A DNA stretch of 14,514 bases from Balneolales bacterium (GTDB taxonomy: Bacteria > Bacteroidota > Rhodothermia > Balneolales > Natronogracilivirgulaceae): positions 1 through 14,514 of the forward strand of contig SLLP01000163.1 of the NCBI GenBank assembly GCA_007133995.1, read 5' to 3'. Within the stretch, counting starts at the first letter, position 1. The number at the start of each line of letters is the position of its first letter. A program made the position numbers and the translations under genes. Below are positions 1 through 7,122 of this stretch, in pieces. The notes beneath the pieces are model-generated. The model had not been told where the DNA came from and did not search any database. It saw only the letters and a program-made list of their open reading frames with translations.

Positions 1-1022
1 ATCCGGAAGTGCTCATAAAATATGAGAATGGTTCGAAGCGTGAACGCATACAAATCGACGAAATACAGAATGAATATCTGTTTGAGGCAAACAGGAATAT
101 CATTGATATTGTAGTAGATCCGGAAAGAGTACAGCTCGCGCAATATTTTCGTGATATATCCCTGTCCACGCTTATGAGACGTCTTCGAAGTGAGCATCTG
201 CTCGTACGTATTGAAGCACTATCCATGGCTGGTGATTTCATCGAGTATCGCACCGTACGCAATCGAATCAATGAAATGGCAAAAAATGATCCTTTTTGGG
301 GAGTTCGTCTGTCTGCATATGGCCTTATAAGTGATTTTTCTGCCGCATTTGATCCGGATGAAGCTATGGAGTTGGCTTTTCATGCTACCTATTACAATGA
401 AAAAAACTATCAGGTGAGACAGCGGGCCATGGATATTTTAAGAAATATGGAGTCAATAGATTCAGTTTACATGGAGTATATCAAAAACCATCTGGTACAA
501 ATGATGGCGGATCCCAGTTATTTTGCAGCTGCCAATGCAATAGTAGCAGCAGGTGAACTGTTTCCACATGATGTTGCAAAAATGGTCGAACCATATGCAG
601 GCATGGATTCCTATCAGGGTGAAGTGAAAAATGCTGTAGCCATGGCCTTGTCCGAATCACTTTCAGCACATCAAGAGAAAATATCTGCAAATGATATGCA
701 CCTTCACATACTCCTTGGTTACGCTTCGGAGCCAGGTGACAAAGTGTACAGCTATGTTGCTTTATCCCATTTGCTTGAAAACGCGGAGAAAATAGAAAAG
801 AAAGATCATGAGAGAATCGCAAAATTGTTTATCAATCGGTTAAATGATCCCTACAAAAGATATCGATTGCTTGCCCTTGAGGGGCTTACAAGATATGGAA
901 CTGCTGATCATCTTGACTTGCTGTATGATATTCTTGAAGAGAGTGATTTACAAGCGGATGAGCGCAGTGCACTTAAGGGTGCTATAAGAATAATAGAATA
1001 CAATGATCGCTTTGTCGATTAG
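1..1022 (+). CDS. M1-family aminopeptidase, C-terminal part with HEAT-like repeats (5' end outside the window)
   Basis: The reading frame is open from the first bases of the window (PEVLIKYENG...), so this is the 3' part of a longer gene. The GTG at position 9 is an internal valine codon, not a start. The first 45 residues have the beta-strand pattern that follows the catalytic domain of M1 zinc aminopeptidases and end in the typical VVDPERV segment. The rest is all-helical and HEAT-like, with recurring units such as DPFWGVRLSAYGL, NYQVRQRAMDIL and DPYKRYRLLALEGL. The HExxH zinc site and any signal peptide would lie upstream and cannot be seen. M1 enzymes remove N-terminal residues from peptides, and the helical C-terminal domain shapes access to the active site. 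The gene converges on the next one across 150 bp that holds only weak hairpins. The family call rests on overall pattern alone; a HEAT-repeat protein of another kind is the alternative. Confidence 0.72.
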   Translation, partial: PEVLIKYENGSKRERIQIDEIQNEYLFEANRNIIDIVVDPERVQLAQYFRDISLSTLMRRLRSEHLLVRIEALSMAGDFIEYRTVRNRINEMAKNDPFWGVRLSAYGLISDFSAAFDPDEAMELAFHATYYNEKNYQVRQRAMDILRNMESIDSVYMEYIKNHLVQMMADPSYFAAANAIVAAGELFPHDVAKMVEPYAGMDSYQGEVKNAVAMALSESLSAHQEKISANDMHLHILLGYASEPGDKVYSYVALSHLLENAEKIEKKDHERIAKLFINRLNDPYKRYRLLALEGLTRYGTADHLDLLYDILEESDLQADERSALKGAIRIIEYNDRFVD

Positions 1023-1172
1023 TACGTTTATGGATCCGCAAGAATTGCTGTACTCAGCAGAACCGCCTAGTATTGTCGCATAATTAATATTATGTAAAGT
1101 CATTTATCCAGGCAACTGTGTAACCAGGTCTTGTTTGACAGAAGTAATCAGCCTGTTCTACCCTGCAGCGTA

Positions 1173-1820
1173 TTAAGTAAACCAGGTTTCTCTACGACTT
1201 TGTTCATCAAGTATAGCATCCTCCATATTGTATACTTGATTAGATCCAACAGTAATTATAAGGATGCCGCATGCCGTCAATAATTCCCATGCGTATGCAG
1301 GCATTGTAAAAACAGATCTTGGAAGCCAAAAAAGAATGAATGCAACAAGAAAAAAAAGTACACCAACGAGTATATATCCGTATGTACTGTTATGATTGGC
1401 CTTATAGCTAAAAATAAGCAGACTGATTAATAGTGCGCTTCCCTGATAGAGTCCTACTGCCCAAAGTTTCACTACTACAGTATCTATGATCAAGGGGTAA
1501 ATAAAAATTAAAATCATTGGCAGGAATGTCAAAATCCTTGGAAATCTGGAGAAAACAGGTTTAAAATCACGTATCAGGGCTGCCGCTGCACTTAGAAGGA
1601 ATGAAACAGCAAAAACCGTCGCCCATTCATCGATAAAAAAAGGATCCAGAACTGGGAAAAACGTGGCCAAAAGATCTGAAATTCCGATAATTGCCAGAAA
1701 TACCGCGGTTGTTCCAAGACAAAAATGCACTATTTTCCTGTCGACGGAATACAACCTGTAATAATTCAAGGTGGCATAGAAGGAAACAATAAACAATACG
1801 ATACCGGAATATTCCGCCAT
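1173..1820 (-). CDS. Seven-helix integral membrane protein, unknown function
   Basis: This 215-residue protein is very hydrophobic. Seven likely membrane helices lie near residues 4-22, 33-55, 66-84, 95-113, 118-138, 147-167 and 175-193, separated by short charged loops (for example YSVDRK and RDFKPVFSR). The acidic tail, NMEDAILDEQSRRETWFT, would be soluble. There is no signal peptide cleavage site and no motif of a transporter or kinase that I recognise. The ATG at 1820 follows a very AT-rich stretch with no Shine-Dalgarno sequence. Only 26-29 bp separate it from the DinB-like gene upstream, so the two are probably co-transcribed. The architecture recalls the 7-helix sensor input modules found in front of some signalling domains, but no output domain follows, so that is only a loose analogy. 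Confidence 0.75.
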   Translation of the reverse strand: MAEYSGIVLFIVSFYATLNYYRLYSVDRKIVHFCLGTTAVFLAIIGISDLLATFFPVLDPFFIDEWATVFAVSFLLSAAAALIRDFKPVFSRFPRILTFLPMILIFIYPLIIDTVVVKLWAVGLYQGSALLISLLIFSYKANHNSTYGYILVGVLFFLVAFILFWLPRSVFTMPAYAWELLTACGILIITVGSNQVYNMEDAILDEQSRRETWFT

Positions 1821-1846
1821 TATTTGATTTAATTAAATATTTATAA

Positions 1847-2350
1847 TTAATTATTTAAGGCTGAACGTACAGAATCAAGAGCAAGCGTTCTTTCTGCAAT
1901 ATATTTTAGTTGTTTTCTGTCAAACATTACCATGTCAGAGATCACTTCTTCTATCGTGGTCGTCTCTCCTTTTAAATAAATTTTTCTGTTTAATTCTGCC
2001 GGTTGCAGGGATCTCATCATATCCAGAAGCTCTTCACGTGAGCTCTTTATTTGATCAAGCAGCTCAGTTATATCTTTCTCATCGGGTTTTTTGTCTGGAT
2101 TATCTAACTCAACTTTCCTGGATATTGAAAGATGCAGATCACCCTTATGTTCTACGGTTGCTTTCAGAATTGGCTTATAAAAAGAATCACAAGCAATGCC
2201 AATTTTCCCGATCATATCAAATACGGACTCCTGCTCCAGCGGTTTTTCCAGATAAGGAACGATGGATATCATGCCTTTAAGCAATTCAAGCTCTTCCTGC
2301 AACCAGGCAACATCATCGACAAGCATCTGATGATTGTCTTGATTTAGCAT
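1847..2350 (-). CDS. DinB/YfiT-like four-helix-bundle protein (putative)
   Basis: The 167-residue product is predicted to be all-helical and soluble. The pattern is that of the DinB superfamily: a first long helix (WLQEELELLKGMISI), a second helix around DMIGKIGIACDSFYKPIL, an acidic middle section, then LQPAELNRKIYLKGETTTIEEVISDMVMFDRKQLKYI. The last part resembles the conserved C-terminal half, where a threonine-containing turn precedes the final helix. The three metal-binding histidines of typical DinB enzymes are not evident, so it may not bind metal. An in-frame GTG lies 6 bp upstream at 2356. I prefer the ATG at 2350 because AAAGGTGA directly before it looks like a ribosome binding site. 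The gene follows nuoI by about 67 bp and precedes the seven-helix protein closely, suggesting an operon. Family assignment is tentative. Confidence 0.65.
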   Translation of the reverse strand: MLNQDNHQMLVDDVAWLQEELELLKGMISIVPYLEKPLEQESVFDMIGKIGIACDSFYKPILKATVEHKGDLHLSISRKVELDNPDKKPDEKDITELLDQIKSSREELLDMMRSLQPAELNRKIYLKGETTTIEEVISDMVMFDRKQLKYIAERTLALDSVRSALNN

Positions 2351-2417
2351 ATTCACCTTTGCTTTTACCGCTTTATAATTAAAAGTTATACTTTTTCTTT
2401 AGATCACAGCTGTTGCA

Positions 2418-3104
2418 TCACGTCCTGTCCAGCTCTGGTTCTTTCACCTCCTTGCGCTGCTCTTCAATCATTTCAACCAACGACAGGCTGGTTTCCCAGC
2501 GCTTGTCACGATTGCGAACCGAATGAATATTGTTTTCTTCGTCAAAATTCCAGAATTGGCCGAACTGTCGATTTTTATATTCCCTAAGATATTCAAGACG
2601 ATCTTTCAGTTCTTCTTTTGAGACGAGCAGCTTGGATTTATCGTAGACAGCTTCTTCCCGTGTTGCGTATACCAGGTCGTAATCCTTACTCATGACAATG
2701 GCTTCTTCCGGACAAACTTCCTCACAATATCCGCAATAAATACAACGCAGCATGTTGATTTCAAAAAAGGTAGGGTAACGCTCCTTTGGATCATCATTTA
2801 TTTCCGAAGCCTGCATGCTGATAGCAAGCGGCGGACAGGCCCGCGCGCAGAGTCCGCATGCCACGCAACGCTCCTGGCCTTCATCTTCCACAAGAACCGG
2901 CCTGCCCCGAAAAATGGACGGAGGTTCAAACCGTTCTTCGGGGTATTTCATGGTAAACTTGGGCTGGAACATCTGCTTGAAGGTATACCACATACCACGA
3001 AAAATTTCTGGCAAATAGATCTTTTCCCAAAAACTCAATGATCGCTCCCGATTAGCACCACCGGATAGTGCATTTCTACGAGGAATTTCAAGATTTTCAG
3101 ACAT
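2418..3104 (-). CDS. nuoI: NADH-quinone oxidoreductase subunit I (two [4Fe-4S] ferredoxin-type subunit)
   Basis: NuoI carries clusters N6a and N6b in the peripheral arm of respiratory complex I and passes electrons toward the quinone site. The sequence shows both canonical CxxCxxCxxxCP motifs: C80, C83, C86, C90-P91 and C121, C124, C127, C131-P132. Before them lies the typical amphipathic membrane-anchoring start (FWEKIYLPEIFRGMWYTFKQMF), followed by TMKYPEE. At 228 residues it is longer than many bacterial NuoI proteins. The extra length is a charged C-terminal tail after about residue 150, rich in Glu, Lys and Arg. No other nuo gene is next to it: der lies upstream and a DinB-like gene downstream, so the rest of complex I must be elsewhere. 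The ATG at 3104 has no clear Shine-Dalgarno sequence. An orphan NuoI-like ferredoxin for another complex is possible, but the N-terminal anchor favours true NuoI. Confidence 0.88.
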   Translation of the reverse strand: MSENLEIPRRNALSGGANRERSLSFWEKIYLPEIFRGMWYTFKQMFQPKFTMKYPEERFEPPSIFRGRPVLVEDEGQERCVACGLCARACPPLAISMQASEINDDPKERYPTFFEINMLRCIYCGYCEEVCPEEAIVMSKDYDLVYATREEAVYDKSKLLVSKEELKDRLEYLREYKNRQFGQFWNFDEENNIHSVRNRDKRWETSLSLVEMIEEQRKEVKEPELDRT

Positions 3105-3229
3105 ATTCAGTTACTGTTCTAAATTAAGTACTATGAAACATGTGTTGCTATTTATGTTGCCATTTTTAGGCATATATGAAAATAACGCATGTCACAGTTC
3201 AATCAAAGAAATTGAGGCAGAAATGCCTG

Positions 3230-4537
3230 TTATTTTTCCTTGAACACCATTGTAACGGGTACCCCTTTAAAGCCAAAGGATTCTCGCAGCTGGTTCTCTA
3301 TATATCGCCTGTAGTTCGCCGGAAGTTCCCTTGGTGTATTCATGAAAAGCGAAAAAACAGGTGGCTTTTGTTTGACCTGTGTCATGTATTTTATGGTAAG
3401 CTGATGCCCCCTTGCATAAGGAAGCGGCCTGCGCGATGTGATGTCTTTCAGGAAGCGGTTGAGTTGTGATGTGGGAATTTTTTTGTTTCTATGATCCAGT
3501 ACCTCCTCGGCTTGGTCGATCACACGATGAACTCTTTGTCCGGTTACTGCCGACATGGTGATTACCGGAACGTATCTCAAGTTGGGTATCTTTTCGTAAA
3601 TGGCGTCTATGAACTCTTTAGCAGTATTGGTCTGCTTTTCAATCAGATCCCACTTGTTTAATGCGATGATCATACCTTTATTGAATTGCTCAGCCTGTCG
3701 CAGCAACCTGGCATCCTGCATCTGAAAACCTTGTTCTGCATCCACCAGAAGAATGGCTACATCGCATGCACGTATGCTTTTTTCTGTCCGTATAAGGCTG
3801 TAGAATTCAATATTGTCATGCACCCGGGAGCGTTTGCGCAATCCGGCTGTATCAACAAGTGTATAGGTATTGCCTCTGTACTCAAGCAGACTGTTTACAG
3901 AATCACGGGTGGTTCCGGCGATATCCGTGACAATGCAACGTTCATCATCCAGGAGTGCATTTATGAAGCTGCTTTTTCCAACATTTGGTCGACCGATTAC
4001 GGCAAGTTTGGGCCATTTTTGTCCCTCCTGCTGTTCCTTTTGTTCTGGAAGATGTTCAACAAGACGATCTAGCAGCTCACCCGTGCCGGAACCTGATAAC
4101 GCCGAGACCGCAAAAAGTTCAGGAAATCCCATTTTGTAGAATTCCGGTGCCTGCATACTTTTTTCAACGTTATCTGATTTGTTTACTGCGAGCAGTACGG
4201 GTTTTTGCTGTCTTCTCAGAATATGGGCAACAGCGTCATCTTCCGAGGTAATTCCCTGCAGGACATCTACTACAAATACAATGACATCGGCTTCCTGAAT
4301 GGCAAGTTCAACCTGGTGTCTTGTGCCTTGTACAATGACATCGGCTTTCCCCGAAAGGTATCCACCGGTATCAATCACAGTAAAATCGCGCCCGTTCCAA
4401 TAGCTTTCACCATAATGTCGGTCGCGGGTGACTCCAGATTCATCATGGACAATAGCCTGGCGCTCTCCGAGAAGACGGTTGAACAGTGTAGATTTCCCGA
4501 CATTCGGCCGGCCGACGATGGCAACAACTGGCAGCAT
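3230..4537 (-). CDS. der: Ribosome biogenesis GTPase Der (EngA)
   Basis: Der is an essential GTPase with two tandem G domains that acts in maturation of the 50S ribosomal subunit. In the 435-residue product, domain 1 shows the P-loop GRPNVGKS (9-16), DTGG (56-59) and NKSD (119-122). Domain 2 shows a second GRPNVGKS (182-189), DTAG (229-232) and NKWD (294-297). The C-terminal KH-like RNA-binding domain spans about 352-435 (RPLPYARGHQLTIKY...). Length and order match the family. The frame stays open upstream to an ATG at 4597, but I chose the ATG at 4537 for two reasons. Family members begin MLPVVAIVGRP, and a TAnnTTTG promoter element at 4568-4575 would lie inside the longer version. It faces away from the small membrane protein gene at 4628 and heads the minus-strand run toward nuoI. 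Confidence 0.97.
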   Translation of the reverse strand: MLPVVAIVGRPNVGKSTLFNRLLGERQAIVHDESGVTRDRHYGESYWNGRDFTVIDTGGYLSGKADVIVQGTRHQVELAIQEADVIVFVVDVLQGITSEDDAVAHILRRQQKPVLLAVNKSDNVEKSMQAPEFYKMGFPELFAVSALSGSGTGELLDRLVEHLPEQKEQQEGQKWPKLAVIGRPNVGKSSFINALLDDERCIVTDIAGTTRDSVNSLLEYRGNTYTLVDTAGLRKRSRVHDNIEFYSLIRTEKSIRACDVAILLVDAEQGFQMQDARLLRQAEQFNKGMIIALNKWDLIEKQTNTAKEFIDAIYEKIPNLRYVPVITMSAVTGQRVHRVIDQAEEVLDHRNKKIPTSQLNRFLKDITSRRPLPYARGHQLTIKYMTQVKQKPPVFSLFMNTPRELPANYRRYIENQLRESFGFKGVPVTMVFKEK

Positions 4538-4567
4538 AAAATTGAATAATTGTGTTGAGAAGGAAAT

Positions 4568-4575
4568 CAAAGATA
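4568..4575 (-). promoter_or_regulatory. Putative Bacteroidota-type -7 promoter element for der
   Basis: Read on the minus strand, the octamer is TATCTTTG, a full match to TAnnTTTG. It would place transcription start near 4561, giving a leader of about 24 bases before the der ATG at 4537. No good TTTG -33 element was found at the usual 19-21 bp distance, so the call rests on the -7 match and its position. Confidence 0.4.
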
Positions 4576-4582
4576 AAGTTTT

Positions 4583-4590
4583 TATATTTG
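4583..4590 (+). promoter_or_regulatory. Putative Bacteroidota-type -7 promoter element for the small membrane protein gene
   Basis: The octamer TATATTTG matches TAnnTTTG and lies about 38 bp upstream of the ATG at 4628. A leader of about 30 bases is implied. The nearest candidate -33 (GTTG at 4554-4557) is spaced too far, at 25 bp. The element is only 7 bp from the oppositely oriented der element. Confidence 0.4.
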
Positions 4591-4627
4591 AAATCACGTA
4601 TCATATTCCCGGGAAAATAATAATGTT

Positions 4628-4867
4628 ATGCTGCAATCAATTCACGATCATTTTGGAACCGTGGGTTCCATTTTAGTCGCACTGCTCGCCTTTGCTTTGG
4701 TAATTTTGTGGATTGCGGCAATTTCAGGAATTCATGAATACCCCTACTCTGATAAACGAAAGCTTTTTATAACAGTTTTGTTTATTCTAATCCCTCCTTA
4801 TGCGTTTTTTTGGCTTGCCAAGGACATGTACCGTCAGTATAAAATTCTCAAGCTTGACAAAGATTGA
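4628..4867 (+). CDS. Small two-helix membrane protein, unknown function
   Basis: The 79-residue product has two hydrophobic helices, at about 12-33 (VGSILVALLAFALVILWIA) and 46-64 (FITVLFILIPPYAFFWLAKD). A short loop containing HEYPYSDKRK joins them, and the tail is lysine-rich and probably cytoplasmic. The second helix, with its Pro-Pro pair and trailing aromatic residues, is reminiscent of PLDc_N-type small membrane domains, but that resemblance is weak. The ATG at 4628 is preceded by GGGAAAATAATA, which is no clear ribosome binding site. It is divergent from der across 90 bp and has its own candidate -7 element. It converges on the helicase gene with a 67-bp gap, so it appears to be a single-gene unit. 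Confidence 0.7.
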   Translation: MLQSIHDHFGTVGSILVALLAFALVILWIAAISGIHEYPYSDKRKLFITVLFILIPPYAFFWLAKDMYRQYKILKLDKD

Positions 4868-4934
4868 CAACCGGCTGCAGTGCTTCCAATTACCTGTCAC
4901 TTAATGCAGTTTAAAATGTAAAGCCTCTATTATA

Positions 4935-6932
4935 TTATTCTTTAAGCTGTTTTCTGTCGGATTCCTCTTCCTCCAGCATCCATGGCTCAAGCATATCTTC
5001 TGGCATGTTATCCAGAAAACGTGATGGATTGGAGAAATACTCACCAAACGAGCTCTCCTTTGTGACCGGGTAGGTAATGAAAAGTTTCTCGCGTGCCCGG
5101 CTGCAGGCCACATAAAGCAATCGCAATTCCTCATCAAGAGCCGTTGGATTGTCAATTGAATACCCCGACGGAATAATTCCATCAAGACACTGAATGATGA
5201 ATACTGTATCCCACTCTAAGCCTTTTGCAGAGTGTATAGTGCTCAGAATCAGCGGATATTCATCTTTGGAAGTAGCTTCGGTTTCCAAAGCTGTTGCATC
5301 AAGAGGGTCAAGGGTCAGTTCCTGCAACAACTGATCCAGAGAAGAATAGCCGTTCGACAGGCCGGTAAATGCATCAAGATCTTTCAGTCTTTTGGGATGG
5401 TCATCAAATCGTTTTTCACATAACGGTTTATAGTATTGAACAAGCAATTCCACTGCTTTACCGGGTTGATTTTTTAAACCGGTCAGGCCTGCAAGCACCT
5501 GACTGAGTGAGTCAAGTTGCTTTTTATACGACGCACTGACTATCTCCGATGAGCTTAAATCCCGGCTTTTGTTCAATTTTAGCCATAAAATCAGCTCTGA
5601 AGCACTTTTGGGTCCAATGCCTTCCAGCAACAAAAGAACTCTGTTCCATGCAATACTGTCATCAGGATTTACAATTACCCTGATATGTGAGAGTATATCG
5701 CGGATATGTGCAGCCTCAGCAAATTTTTGCCCGCCAAATTTTTGAAATGGGATATTTTTCTTATTTAGCTGCCATTCAAGATCATAGGAGTCACGCCCAT
5801 TTCGAAACAGGACGGCAATTTCCTTTAACGGCGTTCCCTGCTCCCGAAGCTGAAGCAGCAACTGGACAATAAATCTGGATTGGTCTCTTTCGCATGACGC
5901 CCTGATCAGACCGGGCAGATCACCTTGGTTTTTTCTTGTATACAACTTCTTTTCAAATTTTTCTTTTGCTTTGCTTATTAGAGTATTTGAGAGATCGAGG
6001 ATAGGCTGTGTGGATCGGTAATTCTCCTCCAATTTGATGATATTACAGTTCGTATTTTGCTCAGGAAAAGCAAGTATATTACGAAAATTGGCCCCTCTGA
6101 ACGCATAAATACTCTGTGCATCATCTCCAACAACCATCAGATTATGGTGAACCGAACTGAAAAGGGATGCGAGTTCTGCCTGCAAATTATTCGTATCCTG
6201 ATACTCATCAACCATTACAAACCGGTTTTTAGAAGCAACTATTTCCCGAACATCTTTCTCCTTAGTCAACAAGCGATGAGTATAAACAAGCAAATCGTCA
6301 AAGTCCATTACATCATTCATACTTTTATAATCAGAGTATCTTTTTTGCAATTCCTCTATAGCTTCATGATGCTGCAAAAACTGGGGATAATCAGTTGCAA
6401 TTACTTCGTAAAGGCTGATCTGTTTGTTAACTGAAGCAGAAAAGATGGCAGCCAATGTCTGCTTCTGCGGAAATCTTTGTCCGCGCAAGTTTTGAGCGAA
6501 TGAGGAGCGAATGTGATGAACGGTATCCTGGGTATCGGCCTGATCAAGCAGGGTAAAGTTGGAAGAATATCCTAATCGGTCTGCGTATTGATGCAGAATC
6601 TGGTTGCAGTAATGATGAAAGGTACCTCCCCTTACTTTAGTGCAGCGGTCATCCAGCACTCCAGCTGCTCTGTCAAGCATAACCCTGGCTGCACGGCGGG
6701 TGAAAGTAAGAAGCAATATGGATGAGGGAGCGGCGCCATCCTCCACAAGGCGTGCTAATCGATAGATCAGAGTTCGGGTTTTTCCCGTACCGGCTCCGGC
6801 AATAACTAGTGCGGGTCCACTGTCGTGCATAACAGCTTCATACTGTTGTACGTTAAGCAAGTCCTGGTAAGGAATCCGATAGGTTGACGGATCCCTCGAT
6901 TTGATTTCACGTTGTAAAACAAATTTCTTCAT
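4935..6932 (-). CDS. UvrD/PcrA/Rep-family ATP-dependent DNA helicase (SF1A)
   Basis: This is a 3'-5' superfamily 1 helicase that unwinds DNA in repair or replication restart using ATP. All motifs are present in order over 665 residues: a Q motif around LLNVQQYEAV (25-34), Walker A GAGTGKT (46-52), motif Ia TFTRRAA (76-82), Walker B VDEYQDTN (241-248), motif III GDDAQSIYAFRGA (269-281), motif IV ENYRST (303-308), motif V STIHSAKGLEWD (564-575) and motif VI RLLYVACSRAREKL (604-617). At 665 residues it is shorter than UvrD or PcrA (about 720-750). It ends in an acidic tail (EEEESDRKQLKE) soon after motif VI and has no Tudor-like C-terminal domain. That and the variant motifs (TRRAA, CSRA) suggest a lineage-specific paralogue rather than the main uvrD. 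The ATG at 6932 is the only sensible start. A perfect 10-bp dyad 25 bp upstream may control it. Confidence 0.92.
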   Translation of the reverse strand: MKKFVLQREIKSRDPSTYRIPYQDLLNVQQYEAVMHDSGPALVIAGAGTGKTRTLIYRLARLVEDGAAPSSILLLTFTRRAARVMLDRAAGVLDDRCTKVRGGTFHHYCNQILHQYADRLGYSSNFTLLDQADTQDTVHHIRSSFAQNLRGQRFPQKQTLAAIFSASVNKQISLYEVIATDYPQFLQHHEAIEELQKRYSDYKSMNDVMDFDDLLVYTHRLLTKEKDVREIVASKNRFVMVDEYQDTNNLQAELASLFSSVHHNLMVVGDDAQSIYAFRGANFRNILAFPEQNTNCNIIKLEENYRSTQPILDLSNTLISKAKEKFEKKLYTRKNQGDLPGLIRASCERDQSRFIVQLLLQLREQGTPLKEIAVLFRNGRDSYDLEWQLNKKNIPFQKFGGQKFAEAAHIRDILSHIRVIVNPDDSIAWNRVLLLLEGIGPKSASELILWLKLNKSRDLSSSEIVSASYKKQLDSLSQVLAGLTGLKNQPGKAVELLVQYYKPLCEKRFDDHPKRLKDLDAFTGLSNGYSSLDQLLQELTLDPLDATALETEATSKDEYPLILSTIHSAKGLEWDTVFIIQCLDGIIPSGYSIDNPTALDEELRLLYVACSRAREKLFITYPVTKESSFGEYFSNPSRFLDNMPEDMLEPWMLEEEESDRKQLKE

Positions 6933-6956
6933 GGCATGAATATATGTAATATATAT

Positions 6957-6979
6957 GTGAACCTTATCTTAAGGTTCAC
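6957..6979. promoter_or_regulatory. Perfect 10-bp inverted repeat, possible operator, in the helicase/lipoprotein divergent region
   Basis: The arms GTGAACCTTA (6957-6966) and TAAGGTTCAC (6970-6979) are exact reverse complements around a 3-base centre, TCT. The dyad begins 25 bp upstream of the helicase start codon and 144 bp from the lipoprotein start. No T-run follows on either strand, so it does not look like a terminator. Symmetry and placement suit a dimeric repressor site over the helicase promoter. It does not match the classical LexA boxes (CTGT-N8-ACAG or GAAC-N4-GTTC). A leader hairpin in the helicase mRNA is the alternative. Confidence 0.5.
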
Positions 6980-7027
6980 GCCAATATGATGCAAGAGACA
7001 CGTTCCATAAATTTTCCTGCTTTTTTT

Positions 7028-7047
7028 CAATATGAACACTCATATTG
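7028..7047. repeat. 7-bp inverted repeat, part of a set of CAATAT-type motifs
   Basis: CAATATG (7028-7034) and CATATTG (7041-7047) are exact reverse complements separated by AACACT. A further CAATATGA lies at 6982-6989 and a palindromic CAATATTG at 7100-7107, all in the same 190-bp divergent gap. It could be a binding site upstream of the lipoprotein gene, or chance in AT-rich DNA. Confidence 0.3.
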
Positions 7048-7122
7048 CAAGACAAAGATTCTTATTTTTACCCTTTAATACAGAACATTTTTTACTCTCC
7101 AATATTGAACTTTATCTGTCTT

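Noticed and set aside
1046..1094. Small hairpins TGCTG-TACT-CAGCA and CATAAT-TAAT-ATTATG between convergent genes
   Set aside because: Short or AT-only stems without a T-tract; expected by chance in this composition.
2381..2395. AAAAGT-TAT-ACTTTT dyad between nuoI and the DinB-like gene
   Set aside because: Low-GC six-base stem in AT-rich DNA; too unstable for a terminator call.
4538..4597. Upstream extension of Der by 20 residues
   Set aside because: The extra residues resemble no part of Der, the family begins at MLPVVAIVGRP, and a promoter element lies inside the extension.
3176..4676. Plus-strand open frames opposite der
   Set aside because: They are antisense shadows of a strongly conserved gene and contain no domain of their own.
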